Part shown: piece by piece, positions 27,413 through 36,520 of the stretch | Layout: each line of letters opens with the position of its first letter | How positions within the stretch are numbered: the stretch's first letter is position 1 | Assembly: GCA_963774765.1 (NCBI GenBank) | Contig: CAVZGP010000024.1 | Coordinates: 1 to 64,000, forward strand | Direction: 5' to 3' | From: Sva-07 sp963774765 | GTDB lineage: Bacteria > Actinomycetota > Acidimicrobiia > Acidimicrobiales > Ilumatobacteraceae | DNA: 64,000 bases | Position numbers and translations under genes: made by a program | The notes under the pieces: model-generated | What the model saw: only the letters and a program-made list of their open reading frames with translations | What the model was told of the DNA's origin: nothing | Databases searched by the model: none

Positions 27413-28288
27413 ATGGCTCGAACCGGCACCCCCGTCGCGCCGACCATCGGTCCACCCACTCCTCGACGGCGTGGATGGGTGATCGGCGGCGCCATCGTCG
27501 TGGTGGTGTTGATCGGCGCGCTGGTGCTGGTGGCGACCTCGATCGACGACTCGAGTCGCGACGTCGGCGTCGACGAGGCACTCGACCGGTTCCGAAACGA
27601 GACGATCGCTCCAAGTGAGACCGACGACATCGTCGACATCGGCGACGTCGACGACACCGGCGTGTCCGGCGGCCCGACACCAGAGTCGGTGGTGCTGCCG
27701 TCGATTGGGGTGTACACGTACGGCACGGTCGGCGCCGAAGGAGTCGACGCCCTCGGCGGTACCCAACACGACTGTCCCGCCGAGTCGACGATCACGGTCA
27801 CCACGTCCGACTGCGGTGTGCATCTGCGTTGGGAGCCGTTGGTGGAACGACGCGACGAATGGGAGTTGTGCTCGACGACCGATGGCGTCGAGCTCGGCAC
27901 CAGCGGGGTCGCCTACCACCAGTTCTACGGCCAGGACGAGACCGAGACGTTGACGTGCGATGAGCCGATCCCGGTGACGGATGCGACGGCTCGTATCGAG
28001 CGATCCTGCATGCTCGCCGACGAGCCGTGGCCGTCCGTGTGGGAGTTCGTCGGCACCGACGTGCGCACCATCGGGTCCGAGACCGTCGAGGTCACCTTGC
28101 TGCGCATGACGATCGACGACAACGACGACTACTGGGAGCACACCGTCATCGACTGGATGCTCGCCCCCAACGGTTTGCCGATCGAGGTGCACGCCCGAGC
28201 GAGTTCTCGGTCGCCGTCGATCGCCGGTCCCGTGGTCTACGACGAGACCTACGACCTCGAACTCGTGTCGTTGACCCCGCAGTCGTGA
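27413..28288 (+). CDS. Membrane-anchored extracytoplasmic protein of unknown function
   Basis: 291 residues from ATG 27413; an upstream TTG at 27392 is possible but would put the regulatory boxes inside the gene. Residues about 20-42 (WVIGGAIVVVVLIGALVLVA) form one membrane anchor. The remaining 250 residues are acidic, beta-rich and carry several cysteines (HDCPAEST, SDCGVHLRW, WELCSTTD, LTCDEPI, RSCMLAD), probably paired as disulfides outside the cell. No known domain recognised. It is under a box pair and so is a candidate member of the envelope regulon. Confidence 0.7.
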   Translation: MARTGTPVAPTIGPPTPRRRGWVIGGAIVVVVLIGALVLVATSIDDSSRDVGVDEALDRFRNETIAPSETDDIVDIGDVDDTGVSGGPTPESVVLPSIGVYTYGTVGAEGVDALGGTQHDCPAESTITVTTSDCGVHLRWEPLVERRDEWELCSTTDGVELGTSGVAYHQFYGQDETETLTCDEPIPVTDATARIERSCMLADEPWPSVWEFVGTDVRTIGSETVEVTLLRMTIDDNDDYWEHTVIDWMLAPNGLPIEVHARASSRSPSIAGPVVYDETYDLELVSLTPQS

Positions 28289-28317
28289 CGAGTTCAGCCT
28301 GCGACGGGACCTGTCGC

Positions 28318-28935
28318 TCAGGCGGCTGACCAGCCACCGTCGGCGGACAGCACCGCGCCGTTGACGTTCGAGGCTTCCGCGCATGCCAGCCACGACATCG
28401 CCGCAGCGATCTCGTCGGCTTCGGCGGTGCGTCCGATGGCACCCATCGAGGCCATGGCCCGCTGCATCGCCCAGTCGCTGCGGGGTGCCGCCGTCGCGGT
28501 GATGCCCATGGCCACACCGCCAGCGAGGACGGCGTTGCAGCGGATGCCGTCGGGGCCGTAGAAGTAGGCGACGTGGCGGGTGAGGCCCAAGAGCCCGTGG
28601 TTCGAGGCGGCATACGACACCCCCGACGCTCCGCCGGAGATGGATGCCTTCGAGGCCACGTTGACGAACGCTCCAGAGCCCGCAGCTCGCATGAGCGGGA
28701 GCATGGCGCGGCTCACCCGCATGGCGCCGGTCAGGTTGACGTCGATGATCCGGTTCCAGGCGTCGTCGTCGAGTTCGTCGAGCGGGACGAAGTGGTCCAT
28801 GATCCCGGCGACATTGGCGACGATGTCGATCCGATCGCCGACACGCGAGACGAGTTTGTCGACGTCGGACTGGTTCGTGATGTCGGAGGTCACGACGGTG
28901 ATCTCGATGCCGTCGGCGCCGAGTTCGGCATGCAA
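28318..28935 (-). pseudogene. Short-chain dehydrogenase, N-terminally truncated and lacking catalytic Lys
   Basis: The frame reads SDR core from SDITNQSDVDKLVSRVGDRI through VNLTGAMRVSRAML, VNVASKASISG and a C-terminal NGAVLSADGGWSAA. Upstream, the in-frame sequence (HGAAESDVSAAGLGELHAEL back to a TGA) lacks the Gly-rich GxxxGxG nucleotide-binding motif. The active-site motif is Tyr-Ala-Ala-Ser-Asn rather than YxxxK: the lysine codon is AAC. Without both elements normal NAD(P)H chemistry is unlikely. It is divergent from the TauD gene, with direct-repeat boxes between them. Confidence 0.65.
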
Positions 28936-28997
28936 CTCGCCGAGGCCTGCCGCGCTGACGTCGGACTCCGCCGCACCATGAACGGTAGAACCACTCG

Positions 28998-29024
28998 CTC
29001 AGAGCCACCTGAGAGTCGACTCAA
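28998..29024. promoter_or_regulatory. Three-box array between the SDR remnant and the TauD gene
   Basis: CTCAG at 28998, CTGAG at 29009 and CTCAA at 29020 are exactly 11 bp apart. The array is 52 nt upstream of the GTG of the TauD gene and at the truncated 5' end of the divergent SDR. Confidence 0.6.
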
Positions 29025-29075
29025 CGGTCCGGGTCCGGCTCTCGCCGATTGCGGTCGGCCTGACAGTCTCGGGCC

Positions 29076-29864
29076 GTGGCCGTCGTCGTGATTCCGCTCG
29101 CCCCCGCCCTCGGCGCTGAGGTGGTCGGTTTCGAGCCCGGCGCTGCCGATGCCGGCGAGGTGGCGATGACATTGCTCGACGAGCACCAGGTGATCGTGCT
29201 GCGCGGTCACGACCTCGAACCGGGCGATCTCGTCAGTTTCGCCGAGCGGCTGGGCGAGCCGACGGTGCATCCGCTCGTGCCGCATCTCGCTGGCCACCCA
29301 GCGGTGCAGGAGATCAAGAACTACGGCAAGGCCGTGACGCTCAACGAGCACTGGCACACCGACGTCAGCTTCGTCGAGCGGCCGCCGAAGTACACGATGC
29401 TGCACGCCCGTTCGGTGCCAGTGCTCGGTGGCGACACCCAGTTCGCCGACCAGTACGCCGCCTACGACGCGTTGAGCGACGGCCTGCGCGCATTCGTCGA
29501 CGGCGTTCGCGCCGAGCACCGCGGTGACGGCCTGGCGTTGGCGATGGGTCGCCCGGTCGCCGACGCACCAAGTGCCGTGCACCCCGTGGCGCGCACGCAT
29601 CCGTCCACCGGCCGCAAGGCGTTGTACGTGTGTGCGGCGTTCACGCGTCGCTTCGAGGGTTGGACCCCGCAGGAGAGTGCGGGGCTGCTGCGCCACCTGT
29701 TCGAGCATGCCAGCAGGCCGGAGTTCACCTATCGCCACCGATGGCAGCCGGGTGACGTCGTGATCTGGGACAACCGCTGCGTGCAGCACTATGCGATCCA
29801 CGACCACGGCGACGCCGAGCGAATCCTGCACCGCATCACGATCGAAGGTGAAGTGCCCGCCTGA
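29076..29864 (+). CDS. TauD/TfdA-family Fe(II)/2-oxoglutarate dioxygenase
   Basis: 262 residues from GTG 29076. The facial triad is His94-x-Asp96 (HWHTDVSF) and His238 (CVQHYAIHDH), with Arg253 (ILHRIT) to hold 2-oxoglutarate. TLLDEHQVIVLRGHDL is the typical N-terminal segment. Members hydroxylate taurine, 2,4-D, alkyl sulfates or similar, releasing the heteroatom group. The substrate cannot be assigned. The gene is monocistronic and ends at the second palindromic element. Confidence 0.9.
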   Translation: MAVVVIPLAPALGAEVVGFEPGAADAGEVAMTLLDEHQVIVLRGHDLEPGDLVSFAERLGEPTVHPLVPHLAGHPAVQEIKNYGKAVTLNEHWHTDVSFVERPPKYTMLHARSVPVLGGDTQFADQYAAYDALSDGLRAFVDGVRAEHRGDGLALAMGRPVADAPSAVHPVARTHPSTGRKALYVCAAFTRRFEGWTPQESAGLLRHLFEHASRPEFTYRHRWQPGDVVIWDNRCVQHYAIHDHGDAERILHRITIEGEVPA

Positions 29865-29877
29865 CCGCCCACGCATC

Positions 29878-29930
29878 TCGAGCGATGAGTTTCAGCGCGG
29901 ACAGGTCGCGGCGGAAACTCATCGCTCGGG
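29878..29930. repeat. Palindromic repeat element, copy 2; also a possible bidirectional terminator
   Basis: CGAGCGATGAGTTTC (from 29879) and GAAACTCATCGCTCG (29914-29928) form a perfect 15-bp stem around the centre AGCGCGGACAGGTCGCGGCG. The centre and arms match the copy at 24871-24922. It lies between the convergent ends of the TauD gene (29864) and an ABC permease (29956), where a hairpin could stop transcription from both sides. Confidence 0.75.
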
Positions 29931-29955
29931 GTGGGTTTGCCGGAACGGGCGGTCG

Positions 29956-31550
29956 TCAGGCCAGGTCGCGGCGGCGGAACACGGCGAAGCCGGCGGCGGT
30001 GAACGCGCCGGCGAGGGCGAGCAGCACCACGAGCGGCAGCGCGGTGAACGGCGAGCCCGGCAGTTTCGGGATGTGCGCGAACGGCGACAGGTTGATCACA
30101 CTCTCGGGGAGTTCGAAGATCGCTCCGAACTCGCCGAGCAGCACGAAGGTGACCAACGCGATCCAGCCGATCAGCGCGAAGCGGGGGCCGAGGCCGTAGG
30201 CGGCCACCACGATCGCGATCACGAACCACACCGCAGGGAGTTGCACGAGCGTGCCGGCGAGCACGTCGAGGAGGTCGGAGAAGCTGCCGGTCTCGATCGC
30301 TCGGGCCCCGCCGGCAGCGACACCTGCGACCACGGCGAGCACGACCGTGCCCGCCACCGCGACTGCGAGATGGCTCGTTGCCCAGTGAAGGCGAGTCACC
30401 CCGGTGGCGAGGAGTTCCTCGGCGCGGTGCGACTCCTCCTCGGTGCGCAGCCGCATCGCCGCGTGGACCCCGTACGCGGCGATGACCAGGCCGATGAAGC
30501 CCACCTCGGCAGCGAGGTACGAGTCGATGATGCCCTTCTCGCCGCCGAGGCGCCGGATCAGGTCCTGGCTGCTGGCGCTCTCGAAGAACGAACCGACGTC
30601 GCTGGCGATCGCTCCGAGCACGGCACCCACGATGGCGAATCCGATCGCCCAAGCGATCAACGAGCCGCGTTCGAGACGCCAGGCCAGCCCGAACGTGCCC
30701 TGCAGTCGCGGGCCGGCAGTGTCGGGCCCGGGGCGGTCGGCGATCAACCCGGCGCCGAGGTCGCGGCGGGCGTTGAGCGCGAACGCCACGCCGGTGGAGG
30801 CGGCGGCGAAGCCCACGAAGATCAGCATCACCGCCCAGCGGTCGCCGGCGAAGGCCCGCATGCCGTGCACCCAACCCAACGGTGACGCCCACAGCACCCA
30901 CGACAGGCTGTCGGTGCTGTCGCCGATGGCCCGAACCACGTACGCAAGTCCGACGAGTCCGATCGTCAGGCTCGTGGCGCCGCGTGCGGTCCGCGCCAGC
31001 TGCGCAGCGATCGCCCCGATACCAGCGAACACAAGCCCAGCGCCGAACCAACTCGCGCCGAACACGAACGAACCACCGGCGGGCAGCCCAGCGGCGATCA
31101 ACCCGATCGCCGTCAACAGGCCCGTCACGGCGCTCGCAGCCCAGATCACGATCAGCGCTGCGGTCAGGGGTGCGTGGCGCCCGACCACGGTGGCGCCGAG
31201 CACCTCGAGACGGCCCGCCTCCTCCTCGGCGCGGGTGTGGCGGATCGTGATCATCCCGGCCAGGATCGCCATGCCGGCGCCACCGAACGCGGTGAGCTTC
31301 ACCGAGCGCGATCGCGCCGAGCGAAGTGGGGTCGTAGATCCGCCCGAACATCGCAACGAGCGCTGGTGAGCCGTTGACGGCGTCAGCGGCGGCGACCCGC
31401 GAGGCGATGTCGGGGTACAGGCCCTGCACGGCGCTCGCCGACGCGGCCGCCATCAGCACGAACACCGAGATCCATGCCGGGCAACAGGATCCGGTCGCGT
31501 CGCAACGCGAGTCGGACCAGGCGGACGGTGCCCTCACGTTCGGAGAACAT
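29956..31550 (-). CDS. ABC-2 type exporter permease, long (about 530 residue) form, two frameshifts
   Basis: From ATG 31550 (MFSEREGTVRLVRLALRRDR) the frame changes near 31475 and again near 31315, then runs intact to 29956. About twelve hydrophobic segments occur in two similar halves (for example LTAALIVIWAASAVTGLLTA and LAVAVAGTVVLAVVAGVAAG). The cytoplasmic RAEEEAGRLEVLGAT and RTEEESHRAEELLATG segments mark each half. This is the polyketide-antibiotic-exporter type of permease (COG3559-like). It lies 14 nt after its ATPase gene. Confidence 0.8.
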
Positions 31551-31564
31551 GGCTGACACCGTCC

Positions 31565-32488
31565 TCAGGCGCTCGGCGCCGCGACGCTGGGAGCTTCGTA
31601 GTGGCGCAGGAAGAGGTCTTCGAGCGTCGGGGGAGTGCTGGTGAGCATCGACACGCCGGCGGCGGTCAGCGCCGCGAGCACGTCGCCGACGTGGGCGGTG
31701 TCGACCTGACACCGCAGCCGAACGTCGCCCCCGCCGCCAGGGATCTCGTCGACCACGAGATCGTGCACGCCGACCACCGTGTCGAGGTCGGGCCGTCGTT
31801 CGAGGTCGGCGGTGACGGTCATGCGGGTGAGGTGGCGCATCTCGTCGAGCGTCCCGGTCTCGACGGTGACGCCCTGGCGGATGATCGAGACCCGGTCGCA
31901 CAGCGCCTCGGCCTCGGACAGGATGTGGCTCGACAGCAGCACGGTGCGCCCGCTGCCGCGCCCGGCCACGATGAATTCGCGGAACGTCTCCTCCATGATC
32001 GGGTCGAGACCCGACGTCGGCTCGTCGAGCAGCAGCAATTCGACGTCGGCCGCCAGCGCCGCGACGAGGGCGACCTTCTGGCGGTTGCCCTTCGAGTAGG
32101 TGCGCCCCTTCTTGGTGGGGTCGAGGTCGAAGCGTTCGAGGAGGTCGGCGCGTCGAGCGGGGTCGATGCCGCCACGCAGGCTGCCGAGCAGGTCGATCAC
32201 CTCGCCGCCGGTGAGTTCGGGCCACAACGCGACGTCGCCGGGCACGTAGGCGAGACGCTGGTGCAGTGACGTGCGGTCGTGCCACGGGTTGCCGCCGAGT
32301 ACCTCGACAGCGCCGGCGTCGGCGCGCAGCAGCCCGAGCAGGACGCGGATCGTGGTCGACTTGCCCGCGCCGTTGGGGCCGAGAAATCCATGCACCTCGC
32401 CGGTCTCGACGCGCAGGTCGAGGCCGTCGAGCGCCCGGGTCGATCCGAACGTCTTGACGACGTTGTCCATCTCGATGGCGAGGGTCAT
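31565..32488 (-). CDS. ABC exporter ATP-binding protein
   Basis: 307 residues from ATG 32488. Walker A GPNGAGKST near 38-46, signature YSKGNRQKVALV, Walker B LLLLDEPTSGLD and switch LLSSHILSEAE. The C-terminal accessory domain (TLEDLFLRHYEAPSV) is typical of drug-exporter ATPases. It pairs with the long permease downstream. An adjacent upstream permease with its own ATPase suggests a four-gene export operon running 35080 to 29956. Confidence 0.9.
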   Translation of the reverse strand: MTLAIEMDNVVKTFGSTRALDGLDLRVETGEVHGFLGPNGAGKSTTIRVLLGLLRADAGAVEVLGGNPWHDRTSLHQRLAYVPGDVALWPELTGGEVIDLLGSLRGGIDPARRADLLERFDLDPTKKGRTYSKGNRQKVALVAALAADVELLLLDEPTSGLDPIMEETFREFIVAGRGSGRTVLLSSHILSEAEALCDRVSIIRQGVTVETGTLDEMRHLTRMTVTADLERRPDLDTVVGVHDLVVDEIPGGGGDVRLRCQVDTAHVGDVLAALTAAGVSMLTSTPPTLEDLFLRHYEAPSVAAPSA

Positions 32489-32526
32489 GGGTGGGTCCTT
32501 GTCGTGATGGGGGAGAAGGGGGACGA

Positions 32527-34146
32527 TCAGGCGTTGATCTCGCGACGCTGAAACAGTGGCACCGCCGCAGCGAGGACGACGACGCTGAGGCCGGCGAGCA
32601 CACCGATGTGTGCCCAGTCGACGCCGTTGGTCAGCGGATCGGAGCTGTTGTAGTAGTACCAGGGTGTCACGCGGGCCCATGAGGCCGTCGACTCGTCGAT
32701 CAGCAGGATCGCGTTGACGAGATAGCAGACGAGCGCGAACGACGCTGCCGAGATCGTGGCGGTGCGACTGCTGGCACCAGCGCCGATGGTGAGTGCCAGC
32801 GACCCGAACAGCACTCCCAGCATTTCCAGATGGAACATCGCGGCAGCGATGTTGGTGATGCCGAGGTCGAGCCCGCCGATCAGCGACCCGATGGCGATGC
32901 CGACGCCGGTGATGACGGCCACGCCGAACACGACGAGCAGCATCACGAGCATCTTCTGGACGACGACGCTGGTGCGGGAGATGGGCGCTGACATCAGCAT
33001 CCCGAGGGTGCGGTCGTCGTCCTCACCTGCCAGCGCCTTGGCGCCCACGACCATGGCGATGCCGATGATCGCGGCGGGCGCCATGATCGAGAGCATCTCG
33101 GCGTTGATCCAGCCGGTCGGCGATGCGATGTCGCTGGTGCCGATCAGGCCTGACAGACCCTCGGGTAGGTCCTCGGTGAGGGATTCGAGCATGCTCTGAA
33201 TTCCGTCGTACATGGCACCCACGGCGATGGCCATCAGTGCGAGGGCACCACCGCCGATCGTCAGGATCGTGACGCGGTCGGTCATCGACTTGGCGAACAC
33301 GCTGGTCACCCGGGGCTTGGTCACCAGGTCCACGGCGGGGATCTCGAAACGTGCCCGACTGGAGCCACCCGAGCGGATGTCGCGGCGCAGCGCACCCCAC
33401 ATGGCGACGCCGTAGCCGATCGCGGCGAGGCCGAGCAGGACGGCGATGCCAACCGGGGAGGCGCCGTTCACGAGGGGGTTGTGGCCGTTGTAGTAGTACC
33501 AGGGCGACAGGTAGCGGCCCCACGCCAGGCTGTCGACGAGCGGGAGCACGCCCGCCATCAGGTTCGACACCACGGCGAGTCCGGCACCGGCACCGATGGC
33601 GGCGGCGGTCGAGCCGGTGACGTTGGCGACCGCGAGCGTGATCCCTGCGAAGGCGAGCCCGAGGGCGAACAGGTGGATGCCGATCGCCAGCATGTTCACG
33701 GTGGAAACGCCGGCGTCGGCAAGGGCGCCGCCGAGAAGTGACGCGAGTGTCAACGCCCCGGCGGTGATCGTGAGGTGCACCACGAGCATGGCGGACTTCG
33801 AGCGCACGACATGGCGGCGGGTGACCGGCTGCGCGAGCAGCAGCTGTGCGGTGCGGTCGCGTTCCTCTCCGGCGAGGACGGCTGCCGCACCGGAGATCGC
33901 GACGACGAGCACCACGATCGGGTTGATGAGGCCGACGAACTCACCGAGCGCGTAGTTGGACGAGCCCGACAGGCCCATGATGCCGTCGAGTGCTTCGGGA
34001 AGGTCCTCGAAGATGCCGTCGAAGGCGTCCATGAGCGACACGACCCAGACCGCAACGATGCCCAGCAGGCCGACCGCGCCCGTCAGGATGCCGACGAACG
34101 GCAGCCGTTCGCGGAACGTCTTCGACTCAACGCTGGTGGGCCACAT
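32527..34146 (-). CDS. ABC-2 permease with two homologous halves
   Basis: 539 residues from ATG 34146. Each half carries a coupling segment (GEERDRTAQLLLAQPVTRRHV and GEDDDRTLGMLMSAPISRTSV) and a loop (LSPWYYYNGHNPLVNGA and VTPWYYYNSSDPLTNGV). This shows an internal duplication of a six-span ABC-2 unit fused in one chain. It overlaps the upstream ATPase by 20 nt. Thus one polypeptide could form the whole membrane channel. Confidence 0.88.
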   Translation of the reverse strand: MWPTSVESKTFRERLPFVGILTGAVGLLGIVAVWVVSLMDAFDGIFEDLPEALDGIMGLSGSSNYALGEFVGLINPIVVLVVAISGAAAVLAGEERDRTAQLLLAQPVTRRHVVRSKSAMLVVHLTITAGALTLASLLGGALADAGVSTVNMLAIGIHLFALGLAFAGITLAVANVTGSTAAAIGAGAGLAVVSNLMAGVLPLVDSLAWGRYLSPWYYYNGHNPLVNGASPVGIAVLLGLAAIGYGVAMWGALRRDIRSGGSSRARFEIPAVDLVTKPRVTSVFAKSMTDRVTILTIGGGALALMAIAVGAMYDGIQSMLESLTEDLPEGLSGLIGTSDIASPTGWINAEMLSIMAPAAIIGIAMVVGAKALAGEDDDRTLGMLMSAPISRTSVVVQKMLVMLLVVFGVAVITGVGIAIGSLIGGLDLGITNIAAAMFHLEMLGVLFGSLALTIGAGASSRTATISAASFALVCYLVNAILLIDESTASWARVTPWYYYNSSDPLTNGVDWAHIGVLAGLSVVVLAAAVPLFQRREINA

Positions 34147-35080
34147 GGCGGTCCTCCGTGTCGTCAGTCGCGGCGGTTGCCGTCGGAGCGTCGGGGGCGT
34201 CGCGGTAGAACTCGAGGAAGATCTCCTCGAGGTCGGCGTCGCGTGTGTGCAAGTTGACGAGGCCGTGGCCGGTGGCGGCATCGAGGATCGGTTCGATCGA
34301 GCTGTCGAACGCGATGTGCACGAAGTTGGCCTCGACGACGACGTCGCGAACACCCTCGATCGAACGGAACACTCCCGGGTCGACTGGGTTGGCGAACTCG
34401 AAGTCGAGTTTGCGGACCGCACGCGCCTTGAGGTCGCCGATCGCGGCGACCTCGACGAGTTTGCCGTGGCGGATGATGCCGACGCGATCGGCGATGCGGT
34501 CGACCTCCGACAGGGTGTGGCTCGACAGGAACACGGTGCGGCCGCTGTTGCGGACCTCGCCGACCAGTTCGTGGAACGACTGCTGGACGAGTGGGTCGAG
34601 ACCGGTGCTCGGCTCGTCGAGGATGACCACTTCGGGTTCGTGCATGAACGCCTGGATCAGGCCGACCTTCTGGCGGTTGCCCGACGAGTACTCGCTGCAG
34701 CGGCGCGAGAGGTCGGCGTCGAAGCAGTCGGCGAGTGAGTCGATCATCCGGTCGTCGACCCCGCCGCGCAGGTTGGCGAAGTAGGCGATCTGCTCGCGGC
34801 CGGTCAGCTTCGGGTAGAGCGCGAGATCTCCCGGCAGGTAGCCGACGCGACGACGGATGGCGAGCGAGTCATCGTGGGTGTCGAGCCCGAGGATCGACGC
34901 CGTCCCCGCTGTCGGGCGGGCGAGGTCGAGCAGACACTTGATCGTGGTCGACTTGCCGGCGCCATTGGGTCCGAGGAAGCCGAACACCTCGCCGGTGTGC
35001 ACCTCCAGGTCGATGTGGTCGACGGCGGTGAGATCGCCGTACACCTTGGTGAGGCCGACGGTCGAGATTGCTGCGTTCAT
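34127..35080 (-). CDS. ABC exporter ATP-binding protein
   Basis: 317 residues. Walker A GPNGAGKST near 36-44, signature EYSSGNRQKVGLIQ, Walker B VVILDEPSTGLD and FLSSHTLSEVD. The C-terminal regulatory domain ends in an Ala/Thr/Asp-rich tail. It heads the leftward exporter operon. Its promoter region has three 11-bp boxes (35142-35168) and is shared with the divergent universal stress protein gene, which has its own boxes. Confidence 0.9.
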   Translation of the reverse strand: MNAAISTVGLTKVYGDLTAVDHIDLEVHTGEVFGFLGPNGAGKSTTIKCLLDLARPTAGTASILGLDTHDDSLAIRRRVGYLPGDLALYPKLTGREQIAYFANLRGGVDDRMIDSLADCFDADLSRRCSEYSSGNRQKVGLIQAFMHEPEVVILDEPSTGLDPLVQQSFHELVGEVRNSGRTVFLSSHTLSEVDRIADRVGIIRHGKLVEVAAIGDLKARAVRKLDFEFANPVDPGVFRSIEGVRDVVVEANFVHIAFDSSIEPILDAATGHGLVNLHTRDADLEEIFLEFYRDAPDAPTATAATDDTEDRHVAHQR

Positions 35081-35141
35081 GGTTCCTCCGAACAGTCAGG
35101 TCACGGCGGAGCGCCCGACTCCACTATCCCACCCGACCGAC

Positions 35142-35168
35142 CTGGGAAGTTCCTGAGAACTCCCTCAT
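35142..35168 (-). promoter_or_regulatory. Three-box array upstream of the ABC exporter operon
   Basis: CTGGG at 35142, CTGAG at 35153 and CTCAT at 35164 lie at 11-bp intervals; the middle unit is CTGAGAA, as in the response-regulator promoter. The array is 62 nt upstream of the ATPase start at 35080. Confidence 0.6.
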
Positions 35169-35233
35169 GACGGACGAGGAGTCGTCCGATCTGCAAGCCG
35201 GCGGTGAGCGACGAGCTCGGGTCCCCGGGATCT

Positions 35234-35260
35234 CCCAGCATCCGCCCAGGGCCCTCCCAA
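35234..35260 (+). promoter_or_regulatory. CCCAG box array upstream of the universal stress protein
   Basis: CCCAG at 35234, CCCAG at 35245 and CCCAA at 35256 are spaced by 11 bp, about 46-72 nt before the start at 35306. The boxes differ from CTGAG but keep the phase and the final AG/AA. Confidence 0.45.
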
Positions 35261-35305
35261 GCACACCGGGTTCAGTGAGGGTCACATCAATCGGGAGGAA
35301 CTTCC

Positions 35306-35755
35306 ATGAACCATCGCATCGTCGTCGGGATCGACGACTCCCTCGGTGCTCGCAAGGCACTTCGTTGGGCGCTCGATGAAGCCCGTCTGCGCACTGCGTC
35401 GGTGACCGTCGTCCACGCTTTCACCTCGTCGGTGTCGTGGATCGACGTCGGCTCCGGCGAAGTCGCCAAGATGCGCAACGCCGAGCATGAGCGCCAGACC
35501 GCCGCTGCGCTCGACATCGTCGGCCATGTCCGCAACACCGATGACGCCGACACCTGCATCGACGTGGTCGCGCTGGCGGCCGAGCCGCAAAAGCTGCTCC
35601 TCGAGCACGCCGCGGACGCGGCGCTCCTCGTGGTCGGCTCGCGAGGCCGCGGCGGCGTACGGAGTGCGCTGCTCGGTTCGGTCAGCCAACGGTGTGCGGT
35701 CCACAGCCCGTGCCCCGTCGTGATCGTGCCCGACAATGCCCGTGTCGCCACCTGA
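35306..35755 (+). CDS. Universal stress protein (UspA family)
   Basis: 149 residues preceded by GGGAGGAA. The fold opens with IVVGIDDSLGARKALRWALDEA and closes with the ATP-binding motif VGSRGRGGVRSALLGSVSQ, then CPVVIVP. The G-2x-G-9x-G(S) pattern is complete, so it belongs to the ATP-binding class. Such proteins support survival in stationary phase or redox stress. It is divergent from the ABC exporter operon. Confidence 0.92.
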   Translation: MNHRIVVGIDDSLGARKALRWALDEARLRTASVTVVHAFTSSVSWIDVGSGEVAKMRNAEHERQTAAALDIVGHVRNTDDADTCIDVVALAAEPQKLLLEHAADAALLVVGSRGRGGVRSALLGSVSQRCAVHSPCPVVIVPDNARVAT

Positions 35756-35981
35756 AGCTTCACGGGTGTGGTCGGCGACGCAGTCGGCAACACGGTCGGT
35801 GCGTGACCGCTTCGACGACGTGCTGGCAACTTCTGCCACGTTGGGTCTGCACGTCGAACTGAGCCTGACCGGCAACCTTCAGCACATTCCGGCGCACCTG
35901 GTCGACGAAACGGTTGTCACGCTCGACGCCGACGCCATCCGCTCGGTCGACGAGGTCGTCGACTGGCGAGCAGAATTCTGA
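35736..35981 (+). CDS. Small hypothetical protein downstream of the universal stress protein
   Basis: 81 residues if the ATG at 35736 is used, overlapping the stress gene by 20 nt; a GTG at 35799 is a likely alternative and gives 60 residues. The C-terminal stretch (FDDVLATSATLGLHVELSLTG, then VTLDADAIRSVDEVVDWRAEF) has coding-like composition. No domain recognised. An open frame on the opposite strand conflicts with it. Confidence 0.4.
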   Translation: MPVSPPEASRVWSATQSATRSVRDRFDDVLATSATLGLHVELSLTGNLQHIPAHLVDETVVTLDADAIRSVDEVVDWRAEF

Positions 35982-36413
35982 CCCACCTCCGAACACCTCG
36001 GTCCAGAGAAGGACGTCAACATGGATCTGATCGATATCCGCTGGTGATCGACGCCCTGGTCGCCTGTGCATCAGATCGACACGACGCGAGTGACGATCGG
36101 GGGCAGCCCGGATGGCGGCGACCGTAGGCGAGTCAGGCCGTCGATTCGGTGCGCCGAGCAACATGTCGGCGGTGATCGGGCTGTCGGCGTCGAGTCGACG
36201 CATCGAGTCGTGGAACCCCCGAGCGATCGCCAAACTGTTCACGCTGGCGGCCAACAACGCACCCAGCACCTGGCGGATTCGAACCTCGCTGACGTGCTCG
36301 ACGTCGAGGTCGAGTTCGAGCTGACGGATCATTCGGACCTCGCTCGACAGATGGTCGACGAGCACGGCCGACACGGTCGCCAGCGACACGTCGGGCGGAC
36401 TCTGGGCGGGCAT
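35760..36413 (-). CDS. Uncertain ORF, helical N-terminal half only
   Basis: From ATG 36413 the first 90 residues (SAVLVDHLSSEVRMIRQLELD, VLGALLAASVNSLAIARGFHD) look like a real helical protein with normal codon bias. After about residue 115 the composition becomes arginine-rich and the frame is antisense to 35736-35981. A true gene may end near 36060 after an indel. The 623-bp interval 35982-36604 holds nothing else but a box array at its right end. Confidence 0.3.
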   Translation of the reverse strand: MPAQSPPDVSLATVSAVLVDHLSSEVRMIRQLELDLDVEHVSEVRIRQVLGALLAASVNSLAIARGFHDSMRRLDADSPITADMLLGAPNRRPDSPTVAAIRAAPDRHSRRVDLMHRRPGRRSPADIDQIHVDVLLWTEVFGGGSEFCSPVDDLVDRADGVGVERDNRFVDQVRRNVLKVAGQAQFDVQTQRGRSCQHVVEAVTHRPCCRLRRRPHP

Positions 36414-36520
36414 GGGGCCATGGTGGACTCCGGCGCTGGGAGCGGCATTGCAGCCGCTGGGAATCGTCGCAGAACGAGGTGGGCGCCATCATCGGTCAGG
36501 CGTCCGCGCCCGGACCAGTT

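Noticed and set aside
36019..36045. Eight-codon micro-ORF (MDLIDIRW) after AGAAGGA
   Set aside because: Good ribosome site but too short to support; no attenuator-like hairpin or downstream gene.
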